This document shows positions 7,999 to 16,791 of a DNA stretch of 63,834 nt, piece after piece (position 1 is the stretch's first letter; each line of letters starts with the position of its first letter). The stretch spans positions 1 to 63,834 of the forward strand of contig CAJUBR010000002.1 in assembly GCA_910584695.1 (NCBI GenBank). The letters are read 5' to 3'. The notes beneath the pieces are model-generated. The model was not told where the DNA came from, made no database searches, and saw nothing but the letters and a program-made list of their open reading frames with translations. Made by a program: the position numbers and the translations under genes. The DNA comes from an uncultured Lachnospiraceae bacterium (GTDB lineage: Bacteria; Bacillota; Clostridia; Lachnospirales; Lachnospiraceae).

Positions 7999-8865
7999 CT
8001 ACCTATCTGGTAATGAAATAGATGAAAAAATTTCGTGAATTTTTGAGTCTGCCGGTGTGCAGTTTATTGTAAATTGAATCTCCCGGAAGGAGTATGTAAA
8101 TTCTTTTAAAACGTCATGATAGATTTCTGCAGCCATATAGGGTGAATGAAAAAATACTTCCCAGTCAAACGTGCCCAATACTAAAATATGAATATTATAC
8201 TGTAAAGCTGCCTGTAATATTCCTTTTATCCGTTTTTTCAACAGGTCTCTAATCCGTTTTTCTGTTATCAGGGGATGCATATGGTCTGTGTAATGTCCGG
8301 AATCGGCAAAGTATTCACTTAAGTTTGGAACAGAACAGCTTATTACATCGACAAAGAACCAGTCTGATTCTGAACGCGAAACCAGCCATTCCTCATTTGT
8401 TTTCAAAACAGCAATTCCCGGAGTATAAATACAGGTATCCGTATAAAGCGGATTCTTTGATGTTTTATGGTAACCATAGTAACTTTTTTGCAAATCCGCA
8501 GTATTCAGGCAGGGATATAGTGTGGAGCACCTGCAAAGATATCCTTCATGGGTGTGGCTTCCCCGAATTACGCCTCCTCCCGGCTCGGAACCGGATGCAA
8601 AGTTCAAAATGCCGATGTGTTCATCTGGATAAGTCAGATACAGCCGTTTTGCTGTTTCTAATGTTCCTTTGAAAGAGACGGACACCAAAACCGGCTTTTC
8701 AAATGTCTTTTTATGCTCGATGCATGCTTTTAGCGGTTCTTTGTAGAGTCGTGTGTTTTCTTTTGTGTGTTGAATTGCATTTAAAAGTCTGGTGTTGTAT
8801 TCACAGTATAAAAGAGTATCTTCAAAGGCTGAAATCCTCTTTTCAATGTTTGCCTGATATTCCAT
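7999..8865 (-). CDS. TIGR02452-type protein with microbial PARG-like catalytic domain
   Basis: The family is related to bacterial poly(ADP-ribose) glycohydrolases with a macrodomain fold, which cleave ADP-ribose linkages. The 288 residues match the full architecture: a helical N-terminus, NFASGSEPGGGVIRGS near residue 88, then LCRCSTLYPCL, TPGIAVLK, and a C-terminal block including LVLGTFDWEVF. The signature usually continues after GGG to QEE. Here the aligned residues read HEG, so the Gln and the second (catalytic) Glu are both replaced. The protein may bind ADP-ribose without hydrolysing it, or may use another residue. The ATG at 8865 follows GGAGG on the minus strand. It is a lone gene. 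Confidence 0.8.
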   Translation of the reverse strand: MEYQANIEKRISAFEDTLLYCEYNTRLLNAIQHTKENTRLYKEPLKACIEHKKTFEKPVLVSVSFKGTLETAKRLYLTYPDEHIGILNFASGSEPGGGVIRGSHTHEGYLCRCSTLYPCLNTADLQKSYYGYHKTSKNPLYTDTCIYTPGIAVLKTNEEWLVSRSESDWFFVDVISCSVPNLSEYFADSGHYTDHMHPLITEKRIRDLLKKRIKGILQAALQYNIHILVLGTFDWEVFFHSPYMAAEIYHDVLKEFTYSFREIQFTINCTPADSKIHEIFSSISLPDR

Positions 8866-8904
8866 AACCGTAACCTCCTACTATAAAAATACAAGTATTT
8901 TGTG

Positions 8905-9005
8905 ATTTGATCAACAACTCCGCTGCAAGCAACAGGGTATGTGACCCTTGTGGCAGTCGCCAAATGTCTGCAAGCAGTCACTTGGCTCGTTGCTCGCAGG
9001 AATAA
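8905..9005 (-). repeat. Structured intergenic repeat, family B (inverted copy)
   Basis: Read on the minus strand, this stretch contains GCTTGCAGCGGAGTTGTTGA and several self-complementary GCTTGCAG/CTGCAAGC segments. It resembles the repeat at 4511-4587. It separates the PARG-like gene from the yhaO promoter. I see no coding potential. Confidence 0.4.
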
Positions 9006-9221
9006 AACACGGAAACGCTATTACAAATCCGGTTCTTTTATAGTTATATTACAATATAGATTGTCCCGTTAAATGGACAATAGATAAAAAGATGCAATAT
9101 AGTAATATTCCTTTGTGAATACAGATGTTTAAAATGCTCCAATATATGGTACAATTTTAATAGGTAGAGGGCATTCAAAAAACAGAAATCTTAAAATAAT
9201 CTGAAAAAATGAAAAGAAAAT

Positions 9222-9250
9222 TTGCACTTATGAATAAAATCTAATATAAT
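9222..9250 (+). promoter_or_regulatory. Sigma-A-type promoter for yhaO-yhaN
   Basis: TTGCAC at 9222-9227, a 17-bp spacer and TATAAT at 9245-9250, 36 bp before the yhaO start. Confidence 0.6.
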
Positions 9251-9285
9251 AGAATAATATCCAGACGGAAGAGGCAGGTGTAAGT

Positions 9286-10341
9286 ATGAGATTTATACAT
9301 ATGGCAGATGTACATTTAGGAGTACAGCCTGATAAAGGAAAGCCTTGGAGTAAAGACAGGGCACAGGAGATAAAAGATACTTTTGTGAAAGTAATTGAGG
9401 ATGCAGAAGCAAAACAGATAGATTTATTATTAATTGCAGGTGACTTGTTCCATATGCCGCCTTCTGAGGGAATGTTAAGGGATGTAGATTACATTCTTTC
9501 CAAATTAACAAAGACAAAAACCATTATGATTGCAGGAAACCACGATTATATGAAGCCGGATAGTCCGTTGGCAAATTATAAGTTTTCTTCCAAGACAATC
9601 TGTTTGTCAGCAGATAAGATCAGCAATGTTTATATGAAAGATCTGAATACATGTGTAACCGGGTTTTCATATAACAGTAAGGAAAATGAGGATGATATTT
9701 TAGATCACATTAAGCCGGCTAAACAGGGTGCATTTAATATTCTATTAGCACATGGCGGAGATGCAAAACATCTGCCATTTAATAAAAAGAATTTAAGAGA
9801 ATGTAACTTTGATTATGTTGCATTGGGGCATATTCATAAGCCGGAGGTAATTAAAGAAAATGCTGTGATTATGGCAGGTTCTTTGGAGCCGATTGATTAT
9901 ACGGATACAGGTGCCAGAGGTTATATATATGGAGAAGTAAAAGACGGAATTGCAAAGACAGAATTTGTGCCGATCGCAAAGAGATGTTACATGAACCTGT
10001 TGATTAATATTAAGCCGGATCATACACCCAGAATGATCCTGGACCTGGTAGACAGGCAGATTCAGAATCTGGGGGCACAGCATATTTACCGGATTCTTGT
10101 AAAGGGACATAATCACAACCATGATGTATTTGATTTTGCCAGTCTTACAAGCAAATATAATATTTATGAAGTAATTTCCGAAGTGACAGAGGAATATGAT
10201 TTAGGAAAGATTTATGAAGAGAACAAGGATAATCTGATTGGGAGGTTTGTTGAACATCTTTCGGATGGTTACTACAGTGATGAAATTTGCAAAAAGGCTA
10301 CTCATTATGGTCTGGATGTACTATTGAAGACAGGAGAATAG
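9286..10341 (+). CDS. yhaO: DNA repair metallophosphoesterase, YhaO/SbcD-like
   Basis: Predicted Mn-dependent nuclease subunit of an SbcCD/Mre11-Rad50-like complex. The 351 residues begin with the calcineurin-type phosphoesterase motifs in order: HMADVHLG (residue 5), AGDLFHMP (about 47), AGNHDYM (about 84), AHGGD (about 148) and LGHIHKPE (about 181). These supply the two-metal site. The C-terminal part is the capping region. The gene ends 4 nt before the ATPase partner, and both are driven by the promoter at 9222. The start is ATG after GAGGCAGG. The family is clear. In B. subtilis YhaO works with YhaN, and the same pairing here supports the name. Confidence 0.9.
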   Translation: MRFIHMADVHLGVQPDKGKPWSKDRAQEIKDTFVKVIEDAEAKQIDLLLIAGDLFHMPPSEGMLRDVDYILSKLTKTKTIMIAGNHDYMKPDSPLANYKFSSKTICLSADKISNVYMKDLNTCVTGFSYNSKENEDDILDHIKPAKQGAFNILLAHGGDAKHLPFNKKNLRECNFDYVALGHIHKPEVIKENAVIMAGSLEPIDYTDTGARGYIYGEVKDGIAKTEFVPIAKRCYMNLLINIKPDHTPRMILDLVDRQIQNLGAQHIYRILVKGHNHNHDVFDFASLTSKYNIYEVISEVTEEYDLGKIYEENKDNLIGRFVEHLSDGYYSDEICKKATHYGLDVLLKTGE

Positions 10342-10345
10342 TAAG

Positions 10346-12022
10346 ATGAGAATAAACAAGTTACACTTACGGGATTATGGACAGTTTCACGACAAGACTG
10401 TTTCACTGGTTTCCGGCATTAATGTTGTATATGGAGCAAATGAAGCAGGAAAATCTACGGTTAAAGACTTTATTATAGATATGATTTACGGAATTGATAA
10501 GGCAAGAGGACTTGGTGCCCGGTTTGATCATTATGAACAAAAAAAGCCGATTAACGGTTCTGCATTTACAGGAGCAATGGAGATTTCCACAGAGGATGCT
10601 GGTTATCTGGTAGAAAGAAACTTTGCCCGCCAGGAGAAGAAGACAGTAGTGAGAGACCTGGATTCCGGAAGGGAAATTAGCCTGCAGGAGCCACATAGTT
10701 TGGTGGGAACCCTGATTCAAACGGATAAAAGTACTTATGAGAATACACTTTGCATTGGACAAATGGGTGCAGCAACGGATAAAGAGGTTGCGGATAAGCT
10801 GAGTAATTATATCGTAAATATGGCATCATCCAGAACCGGTGATATTGATGCAGTTAACGCAATTATGGAGCTTAAGAACAAGAAGAAGTCTTTTTCAAAT
10901 AAGGAGCTGGAACAGCGGGAGCAGGAGATTACGGCAAAGCTTGCACTGGATAGAGATTTTGATGCGGAACTGGCAGAGGTAAAAGAGGAATATGCAAAGG
11001 TTGAGGCGGATATGCGGGGGAAAGGCACCAAGCTTCAGTTTACGCCGATTAAACCGAACCGCGAGCAGGATATCTATGAAAAGGATGAAGATGAGGAAGA
11101 GGTAGAACAGACCCGCAGGAAAGAAGAAAAACAGCTTTCTCCAAAAGAAAAGGAACTGCAGGCTCTGCGCAATATGGGAAACAAAAGCATTTTTGATAAT
11201 GTATTTGTTATTTTATTTGTGAGTTTAATCTGTATGGCATTGGTTGTAGGAATTGCCTATCTTGTTCCCATTAATATACCGCAGATAAAAATGCTCATTA
11301 TGGGATTTGGTATTGCACTGGTATTGATTACAACCATTCAGATTTTAGCCAAACGGGCAAAGATTTATAAGCTGTTAGAGGAGATTGAGATAGAGAAGGG
11401 ATTTGAAGAGGCAAAGAACCAGACGCTCAGTGAAGAGGAACAACAGCAATTTGTACAACGTTTGTCAGATTTGAAAGTAAAAGAAGAGAAAATAATGAAT
11501 GAGCGCAATAGTCAGGAGCAGCTTTTGATAGAGATTAACAAATTAAAAAAAGATAAGGCAGCAAATGAGATTGAGATGGCAGCCTTAGACCTTGCGATTA
11601 AGACAATACAGGATTTGTCGGAAGAGATATATGATTCTTTTGGAAGTGTGTTAAATGAGCAGGTGTCAGAAATTATCAGTAGAATTACAAACAATAAGTA
11701 TTCTGAGGTTAAGATAGATGATCAGTTAAGAGTTATGGTTAAACACGGAAGTTCCTTTATCAGTATGGATTATTTAAGTACCGGTACGATAGAGCAGATT
11801 TATCTTGCACTCCGTTTATCCATTGCAAATGTATTGATCAAAGAAGAACTGCCAATTATTGTAGATGACATTTTTGTTGCCTATGATTATCAAAGATTAT
11901 ATGAAACATTAAGCTGTTTAGGCGAGTATTGGAATCGACAGATTATTATTTTTACTGCAAATCCGGGGATTCATGATATGTTCGCTGGCTTGGGAATTGA
12001 AAGCAGCTACATTGCCCTGTAG
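10346..12022 (+). CDS. yhaN: Rad50/SbcC-like ATPase, YhaN-type, short form
   Basis: ABC-type ATPase partner of the upstream nuclease. Walker A is GANEAGKSTVKDF near residue 32, the signature helix is LSTGTIEQIYLALRL near residue 477, and Walker B is LPIIVDDIFVAYD near residue 510. In between are charged coiled-coil segments (about 180-290 and 345-430) interrupted by two hydrophobic spans (about 288-340). This gives a membrane-associated hairpin, as reported for YhaN-type proteins. At 558 residues it is much shorter than B. subtilis YhaN (over 900), so the coiled-coil arms are reduced. The ATG follows AGGAGAATAGTAAG. The gene directly downstream (pbp1A) starts 45 nt later and may be cotranscribed. 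Confidence 0.85.
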   Translation: MRINKLHLRDYGQFHDKTVSLVSGINVVYGANEAGKSTVKDFIIDMIYGIDKARGLGARFDHYEQKKPINGSAFTGAMEISTEDAGYLVERNFARQEKKTVVRDLDSGREISLQEPHSLVGTLIQTDKSTYENTLCIGQMGAATDKEVADKLSNYIVNMASSRTGDIDAVNAIMELKNKKKSFSNKELEQREQEITAKLALDRDFDAELAEVKEEYAKVEADMRGKGTKLQFTPIKPNREQDIYEKDEDEEEVEQTRRKEEKQLSPKEKELQALRNMGNKSIFDNVFVILFVSLICMALVVGIAYLVPINIPQIKMLIMGFGIALVLITTIQILAKRAKIYKLLEEIEIEKGFEEAKNQTLSEEEQQQFVQRLSDLKVKEEKIMNERNSQEQLLIEINKLKKDKAANEIEMAALDLAIKTIQDLSEEIYDSFGSVLNEQVSEIISRITNNKYSEVKIDDQLRVMVKHGSSFISMDYLSTGTIEQIYLALRLSIANVLIKEELPIIVDDIFVAYDYQRLYETLSCLGEYWNRQIIIFTANPGIHDMFAGLGIESSYIAL

Positions 12023-12067
12023 TTACGGAGGATTCCAAGTAGATATGGCTGGAAGTGAGGGAGTAAC

Positions 12068-14491
12068 ATGGCTGATAACAACAAGTCTACGTCAGATGAA
12101 AAAAAGATATCACAGGCGGTCAGGCCTGGAGAGCAGAGAGCAACACATAAGACAACGCAGACTGTTTCGCAGAGTGCGAAAAAGAGGCAGGGAGGATCAC
12201 CGGAGGAAGCCGAAAAGGCAAAGATACGAAAGGCAAAGCGCGAACGTAAAAAAAAGAGGAAAAAAGTAAGAAGAATTATATTAAGCTATCTTTTTATTAT
12301 AATCGTGCTGATCGGGGTGATTGGTGGATATATTGCATATGAAAAATTCGGAAAAGATATCCTGGCTTTTCGCAATGATGCAATAGAACTGGTTGCGAAT
12401 TCCTCAATCGATACGTTCAGACAGGATGAGACCTCTGTTGTATATGATGCAAAAGGGAAAAAGATAAGAGAGGTTACCGGAGAGAAGGAAGTCTATTATA
12501 AAACCTATGATGAGATTCCGGCTTATTTTGTAGAAGCAATGGTCTCTGTGGAAGACAGAAGATTTTATGAACATAATGGAGTAGACTATGAGGGGATTAT
12601 GCGTGCAGCTTATATTCTGTTTAAGAATAATGGTGCGATTACTCAGGGTGCAAGTACAATTACCCAGCAGTTGGCAAGAGGCATCTTTTTAACAAATGAA
12701 GTAAGCTATGAGCGTAAGATAAAAGAAATATTTATTGCTTGGGAATTGGAGAAAAAATACACCAAACAGCAGATTTTGGAGTTTTACCTAAACAGCATTT
12801 TCTTTTCAAACGGTTATTACGGAATCGGAGCTGCTGCAAAGGGATATTTTAATAAAGATTTGGATGAACTGTCTGTTTCGGAAGTCGCATTTTTATGTGC
12901 CATTCCAAATAGTCCTACTTATTATGATCCACGGCAAAATTATGATCACACAATACAGCGAAGAAACAAAATACTGGGTGACATGCATGAACAGGGCTAT
13001 CTGAATGATATAGAGTATCAAATGGCATCAAAAGAGGAGATTACTCTGGCAAAGGAAAAAAAGGTCAGTCATGATTATATCGAAACCTATACAAATTTTT
13101 GTGCAACTGAGGCACTGATGGCTGCAGCGGGCTTTGAATTTAAATATAAGTTCAACACGAAAGAGGAACAGCAAAAGTATAATCAGGATTACCGTGCAAC
13201 GTATGATGAATATTATGCGTCTCTTTATACAGGAGGATACCAGATTTATACCTCCATTGAGCCAAAGAAGCAGAAATTACTGCAAAAAACCATAAATGAG
13301 ACCTTGTCCGTGGATGAAGAAAAAGATTCCGAGACGGGAATTTATGCCCTTCAGGGGGCGGCAACGTGTATTGATAATTCTACCGGAAGAGTGGTTGCGA
13401 TTGTCGGTGGACGTACACAGGACGAACTTCAGGGATACAGCTTAAACCGTGCCTACCAGAGTGCGAGACAGCCGGGTAGTACAATTAAACCGCTAGTGGT
13501 ATATACACCTCAATTAGAAAGGGGGTATACACCGTCTACAAAAGTGGATGACACAAAGTTTGAAAAAGCAAATATGCCAGAAAACTCAGGAAGAACTTAT
13601 TCCGGTATGATTTCATTGGCACAAGCTGTGGCAGCATCAAAGAATGTTGTAGCATACCGTTTATATCAAGAGCTTACACCTCAGGTGGGAGCCGAATATC
13701 TATTGAATATGAACTTTAATTATTTAACAATCGAAGACAGGCAAAATATGGCCGCCTGCCTTGGTGGACTTACGTATGGGGCGACGACGGTGGAGATGGC
13801 ATCGGGTTATGCGACCATTGAAAATGATGGAGAGTTTCGTAAACCGACCTGTATTACATCCATTACGGATTCTCAGGGTAATGTCATTGTCGAAGATAAG
13901 ATTAAATCAAAAGAGGTATATGAATTAAATGCATCCAGAATGATGCTTTCTATGCTGCAAGGTGTATTTAACGGCGGTACAGCTAGTGGTCTAGGGATTC
14001 CGGGGATGTCCTGTGCCGGTAAAACGGGTACAACGGACAATAACACGGATGGATGGTTTTGTGCTTTTACACCTTATTATACTATGAGCGTATGGGTAGG
14101 ATACGATACACCACAGGCTACCCATGGATTATGGGGTTCTACTTATCCGGGCAGTATCTGGCATGATTTTATGTCAGAGATTCATGATGGACTTAAGGAT
14201 ATTGGTTTCCCTGATTATGAATGGGTGCGTTCGACAAAGGATTGGAAGGATACGCGTTCAAATTCTGAAGATTCTGAGGATGACGACGATAAGAAGAAAA
14301 AGAAGAAAAAGAAGAAGACGACAGAGAAGACGACACAAGTTTCAACGGATACAGAGGCACCGACGGAAACGCCGACGACACAGGCACCAACAACACAGGT
14401 ACCAACGACAGAGGCACCGACAACACAGGCACCGACAACAGAGGCACCGACGACACAAGCACCGTCGACAGACGCACCTTCTTCAGAATAA
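12068..14491 (+). CDS. pbpA: Class A penicillin-binding protein (PBP1A/1C-type)
   Basis: Bifunctional peptidoglycan synthase with transglycosylase and transpeptidase domains. The 807 residues comprise a basic cytoplasmic N-terminus (about 1-68) and one membrane span (about 69-93). The GT51 domain has EDRRFYEHNGVDYEG, QGASTITQQLARG and KKYTKQQILEFYLN. The transpeptidase has the S-x-x-K box GSTIKP (about 472), the S-x-N box SKN (about 521) and the KTGTT box (about 654). A Lys-rich stretch and a low-complexity tail of repeated TEAPTTQAP units (about 755-807) end the protein and may thread through the wall. The start is ATG with GGGAG upstream. It is closed by a strong terminator. The class is certain; the numbering as 1A is approximate. 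Confidence 0.94.
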   Translation: MADNNKSTSDEKKISQAVRPGEQRATHKTTQTVSQSAKKRQGGSPEEAEKAKIRKAKRERKKKRKKVRRIILSYLFIIIVLIGVIGGYIAYEKFGKDILAFRNDAIELVANSSIDTFRQDETSVVYDAKGKKIREVTGEKEVYYKTYDEIPAYFVEAMVSVEDRRFYEHNGVDYEGIMRAAYILFKNNGAITQGASTITQQLARGIFLTNEVSYERKIKEIFIAWELEKKYTKQQILEFYLNSIFFSNGYYGIGAAAKGYFNKDLDELSVSEVAFLCAIPNSPTYYDPRQNYDHTIQRRNKILGDMHEQGYLNDIEYQMASKEEITLAKEKKVSHDYIETYTNFCATEALMAAAGFEFKYKFNTKEEQQKYNQDYRATYDEYYASLYTGGYQIYTSIEPKKQKLLQKTINETLSVDEEKDSETGIYALQGAATCIDNSTGRVVAIVGGRTQDELQGYSLNRAYQSARQPGSTIKPLVVYTPQLERGYTPSTKVDDTKFEKANMPENSGRTYSGMISLAQAVAASKNVVAYRLYQELTPQVGAEYLLNMNFNYLTIEDRQNMAACLGGLTYGATTVEMASGYATIENDGEFRKPTCITSITDSQGNVIVEDKIKSKEVYELNASRMMLSMLQGVFNGGTASGLGIPGMSCAGKTGTTDNNTDGWFCAFTPYYTMSVWVGYDTPQATHGLWGSTYPGSIWHDFMSEIHDGLKDIGFPDYEWVRSTKDWKDTRSNSEDSEDDDDKKKKKKKKKTTEKTTQVSTDTEAPTETPTTQAPTTQVPTTEAPTTQAPTTEAPTTQAPSTDAPSSE

Positions 14492-14494
14492 TAG

Positions 14495-14533
14495 AAAGAA
14501 CTGCCATAGGATGATCCTGTGGCAGTTCTTTTG
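14495..14533 (+). terminator. Intrinsic terminator after pbpA
   Basis: AAAGAACTGCCA (14495-14506) pairs with TGGCAGTTCTTT (14520-14531), with an inner AGGAT/ATCCT stem. T-rich flanks on both strands make it probably bidirectional with the convergent prs. Confidence 0.9.
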
Positions 14534-14569
14534 GGTTCTATAGAAAGTTTCAACTCCTTGTTACCGGGA

Positions 14570-15763
14570 TTAAAAGTTTTCCCGAATCGTATGTTTCTGA
14601 CGATATTCCTGAATGCGGTCCTGAATGCGGTCTGTTGGGTCTAATATTTTGGAAATAGAGGCATCATGGTTTAAATGATCAATTAACAAAGCGATATATT
14701 TACTCATGTCTGCACTAATGTACCAGTCTTTGGAAATTAATTCCGGTGTCTGATAGGTAAGGTTTGTTGTAATCACCTTTTCAATGATGCCATCGGCATT
14801 TGCCTGGTCGAAAACGGCAAGACCGTTTGTAAATAAACCAAATGTAGACATGCAGTATACTCGTTTGGCATTTCTGCTTTTGAGCTGTTTTGCCACATCA
14901 ATCATGCTTTCTCCGGAAGAAATCATATCATCAATAATAATAACATCTTTCCCTTCAACAGAATCACCAAGAAATTCATGAGCGACAATTGGATTCCGAC
15001 CATTTACAACAGTGGTGTAATCACGGCGCTTGTAAAACATTCCCACATCCACTCCCAAAATATTCGCAAAGTAAATTGCACGGTTCATGGCTCCTTCATC
15101 TGGACTGATGACCATAAGGTGCTCTTTATCTAATTCCAAATCATGAGAAGATAAAAGCAATGCTTTTAAGAACTGGTAAGTAGGGCGAATATTTTCAAAA
15201 CCATGGAGAGGAATTGCATTTTGAACTCTTGGATCATGTGCATCAAAGGTAATAATATTATCTACGCCAAGGCTTACAAGCTCCTGCAGACAAAGTGCAC
15301 AATCAAGAGATTCCCTGTTGCTTCTCTTATGCTGGCGGCCTTCATATAAAAATGGCATGATTACCGTAATCTTGCGGGCTTTACCACCACAGGCGGCAAG
15401 AATCCGCTTAATATCAGCATAATGGTCATCCGGTGACATAGGACACTTTCTGCCATATAGAGTGTATTCGATACTATAATTGGTTACATCAACCAATATA
15501 TACAAATCTTTACCGCGAACGGATTCCTGAAGTACACCTTTTGCTTCACCGGAGCCGAAACGCGGGCAGGTGGAAGCTACAAGATAGGACTCTTTTTCAT
15601 ATCCGTTAAATGCAATGGTAGATTTTTCTGCATTATTTCTTGCAGTTCTCCATTTAGAAAGGTAAGCATCTACACGTTCTCCCAGAGTGGTACAGCTTGC
15701 TAAGGCAACAATACCTAACTGTCCTACTGGAATGGTTGATAATAAATTACTGTCGTTTGGCAT
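14570..15763 (-). CDS. prs: Ribose-phosphate pyrophosphokinase (PRPP synthetase)
   Basis: Makes PRPP from ribose 5-phosphate and ATP for nucleotide, His and Trp synthesis. The 397-residue protein is longer than the classical form of about 315 residues. It matches the longer clostridial variant, with an extended N-terminus and insertions. Visible motifs are the ATP/Mg region ITVIMPFLYEGRQHKRSNRE, ITFDAHDPRVQNAIP, the flexible-loop region ISPDEGAMNRAIYFA, and the PRPP-binding VIIIDDMISSGESM. The ATG at 15763 follows GGAGG on the minus strand. It sits 27 nt downstream of the dnaI-like gene and may be in the same transcript as dnaD-dnaI. Confidence 0.93.
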   Translation of the reverse strand: MPNDSNLLSTIPVGQLGIVALASCTTLGERVDAYLSKWRTARNNAEKSTIAFNGYEKESYLVASTCPRFGSGEAKGVLQESVRGKDLYILVDVTNYSIEYTLYGRKCPMSPDDHYADIKRILAACGGKARKITVIMPFLYEGRQHKRSNRESLDCALCLQELVSLGVDNIITFDAHDPRVQNAIPLHGFENIRPTYQFLKALLLSSHDLELDKEHLMVISPDEGAMNRAIYFANILGVDVGMFYKRRDYTTVVNGRNPIVAHEFLGDSVEGKDVIIIDDMISSGESMIDVAKQLKSRNAKRVYCMSTFGLFTNGLAVFDQANADGIIEKVITTNLTYQTPELISKDWYISADMSKYIALLIDHLNHDASISKILDPTDRIQDRIQEYRQKHTIRENF

Positions 15764-15790
15764 GATTTTTCCTCCGTTACATAATTAACA

Positions 15791-16789
15791 TTATTTTTTT
15801 ATAGCTTTTCTTCTTTTGGCAAGGCGGATATTACTGCCATAGAAGTTGCAAACCTGGTATTCCGCAAAAATACGGGTAGTAATGCGGGTTGAATAGCGTT
15901 CTGTTAATTCCTGAAGATTCAAATTAGTAGAAATCAAAGTAGATTTCTTCTCTCTCATCCGTGTATTTAAGATATCATAAAGCTCAGAAGAGACAAAAGT
16001 GTTTGTAAATTCTGTGCCAAGGTCATCAATGATTAGTAAATCGCAGCAATAGAGATAACGATAAGTTTCCTGACTGCCCGGATTCTGCCCTTTTTTCATA
16101 ATGACATCACTACACACGTCTTCAAATAAATGGATTGCAGACTGGTATAAAACAGTGTGCTGGGTATCCAGCAAAGCTTTTGCAATACAATTGGAAAGAA
16201 AAGTCTTTCCGAGACCGGTCTCCCCATAGAATAGAAGATTTCCCCCGCTTTTGTCAAATGCTTCTATAAAAGCTTTTGACTTGTTAAGAATATTTTTCAT
16301 ATTCTCGTACGGGGTAAGGGGATGGGTTCCGTCGGGTTCTGTCGGATAATAGGATAAGTCAAAATATTCAAAGTTTTCTGTCTGTAGAATCCGGTCTAAG
16401 GTTGATTGTCTGTAAAGCAGGGAAATGGCGGCCTGCTTAAAACAGGAACAGTATTCCGTTCCGATGCGTCCGGAATCTTTGCATAACGGACAGGTGTAGA
16501 TTGGCTTCAGGTAATCTTCCGGATAGCCGTGGATTTTTAATAAATCTGCTTTTTCGGCAAGAAGGGACTGATTGTGTTCCTTGGCTAAAGTTGTTGTATC
16601 CGTTCCGGATTTAAGGCGGGAGCGTACAGCATCGATAGAAGTAAGGGCAACCAGATGGTCAATTTCTGCAATCCGCGGAATGTTCCGGTATATTTCTTCC
16701 TTGTGCTGTTGTTCCAGTGCATGGTTTTCAGTTTGGTGTTTGTAGTACGAATTCATAAGCTCGTCGTACTGGGATTCACTAAATGCCAT
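15791..16789 (-). CDS. dnaI: Primosomal helicase loader, DnaI/DnaC-like ATPase
   Basis: AAA+ ATPase that loads the replicative helicase. Its 332 residues include a long N-terminal helical region and a Cys cluster CPLCKDSGRIGTEYCSC (about residues 100-116) that would bind zinc, as in Bacillus DnaI. The ATPase core has Walker A FYGETGLGKTFLSNC (about 190), Walker B LLIIDDLGTEF (about 250), sensor STNLNLQEL and an Arg-finger region TTRIFAEY. The ATG lies 2 nt after the stop of the DnaD-domain gene, indicating translational coupling. Together they form a replication-restart pair. Confidence 0.92.
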   Translation of the reverse strand: MAFSESQYDELMNSYYKHQTENHALEQQHKEEIYRNIPRIAEIDHLVALTSIDAVRSRLKSGTDTTTLAKEHNQSLLAEKADLLKIHGYPEDYLKPIYTCPLCKDSGRIGTEYCSCFKQAAISLLYRQSTLDRILQTENFEYFDLSYYPTEPDGTHPLTPYENMKNILNKSKAFIEAFDKSGGNLLFYGETGLGKTFLSNCIAKALLDTQHTVLYQSAIHLFEDVCSDVIMKKGQNPGSQETYRYLYCCDLLIIDDLGTEFTNTFVSSELYDILNTRMREKKSTLISTNLNLQELTERYSTRITTRIFAEYQVCNFYGSNIRLAKRRKAIKK

Positions 16790-16791
16790 AT

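Noticed and set aside
14193..14553. Long antisense and alternative-frame ORFs across the PBP tail
   Set aside because: They are created by the low-complexity Thr/Glu/Pro codon repeats; no ribosome site and no known domain.
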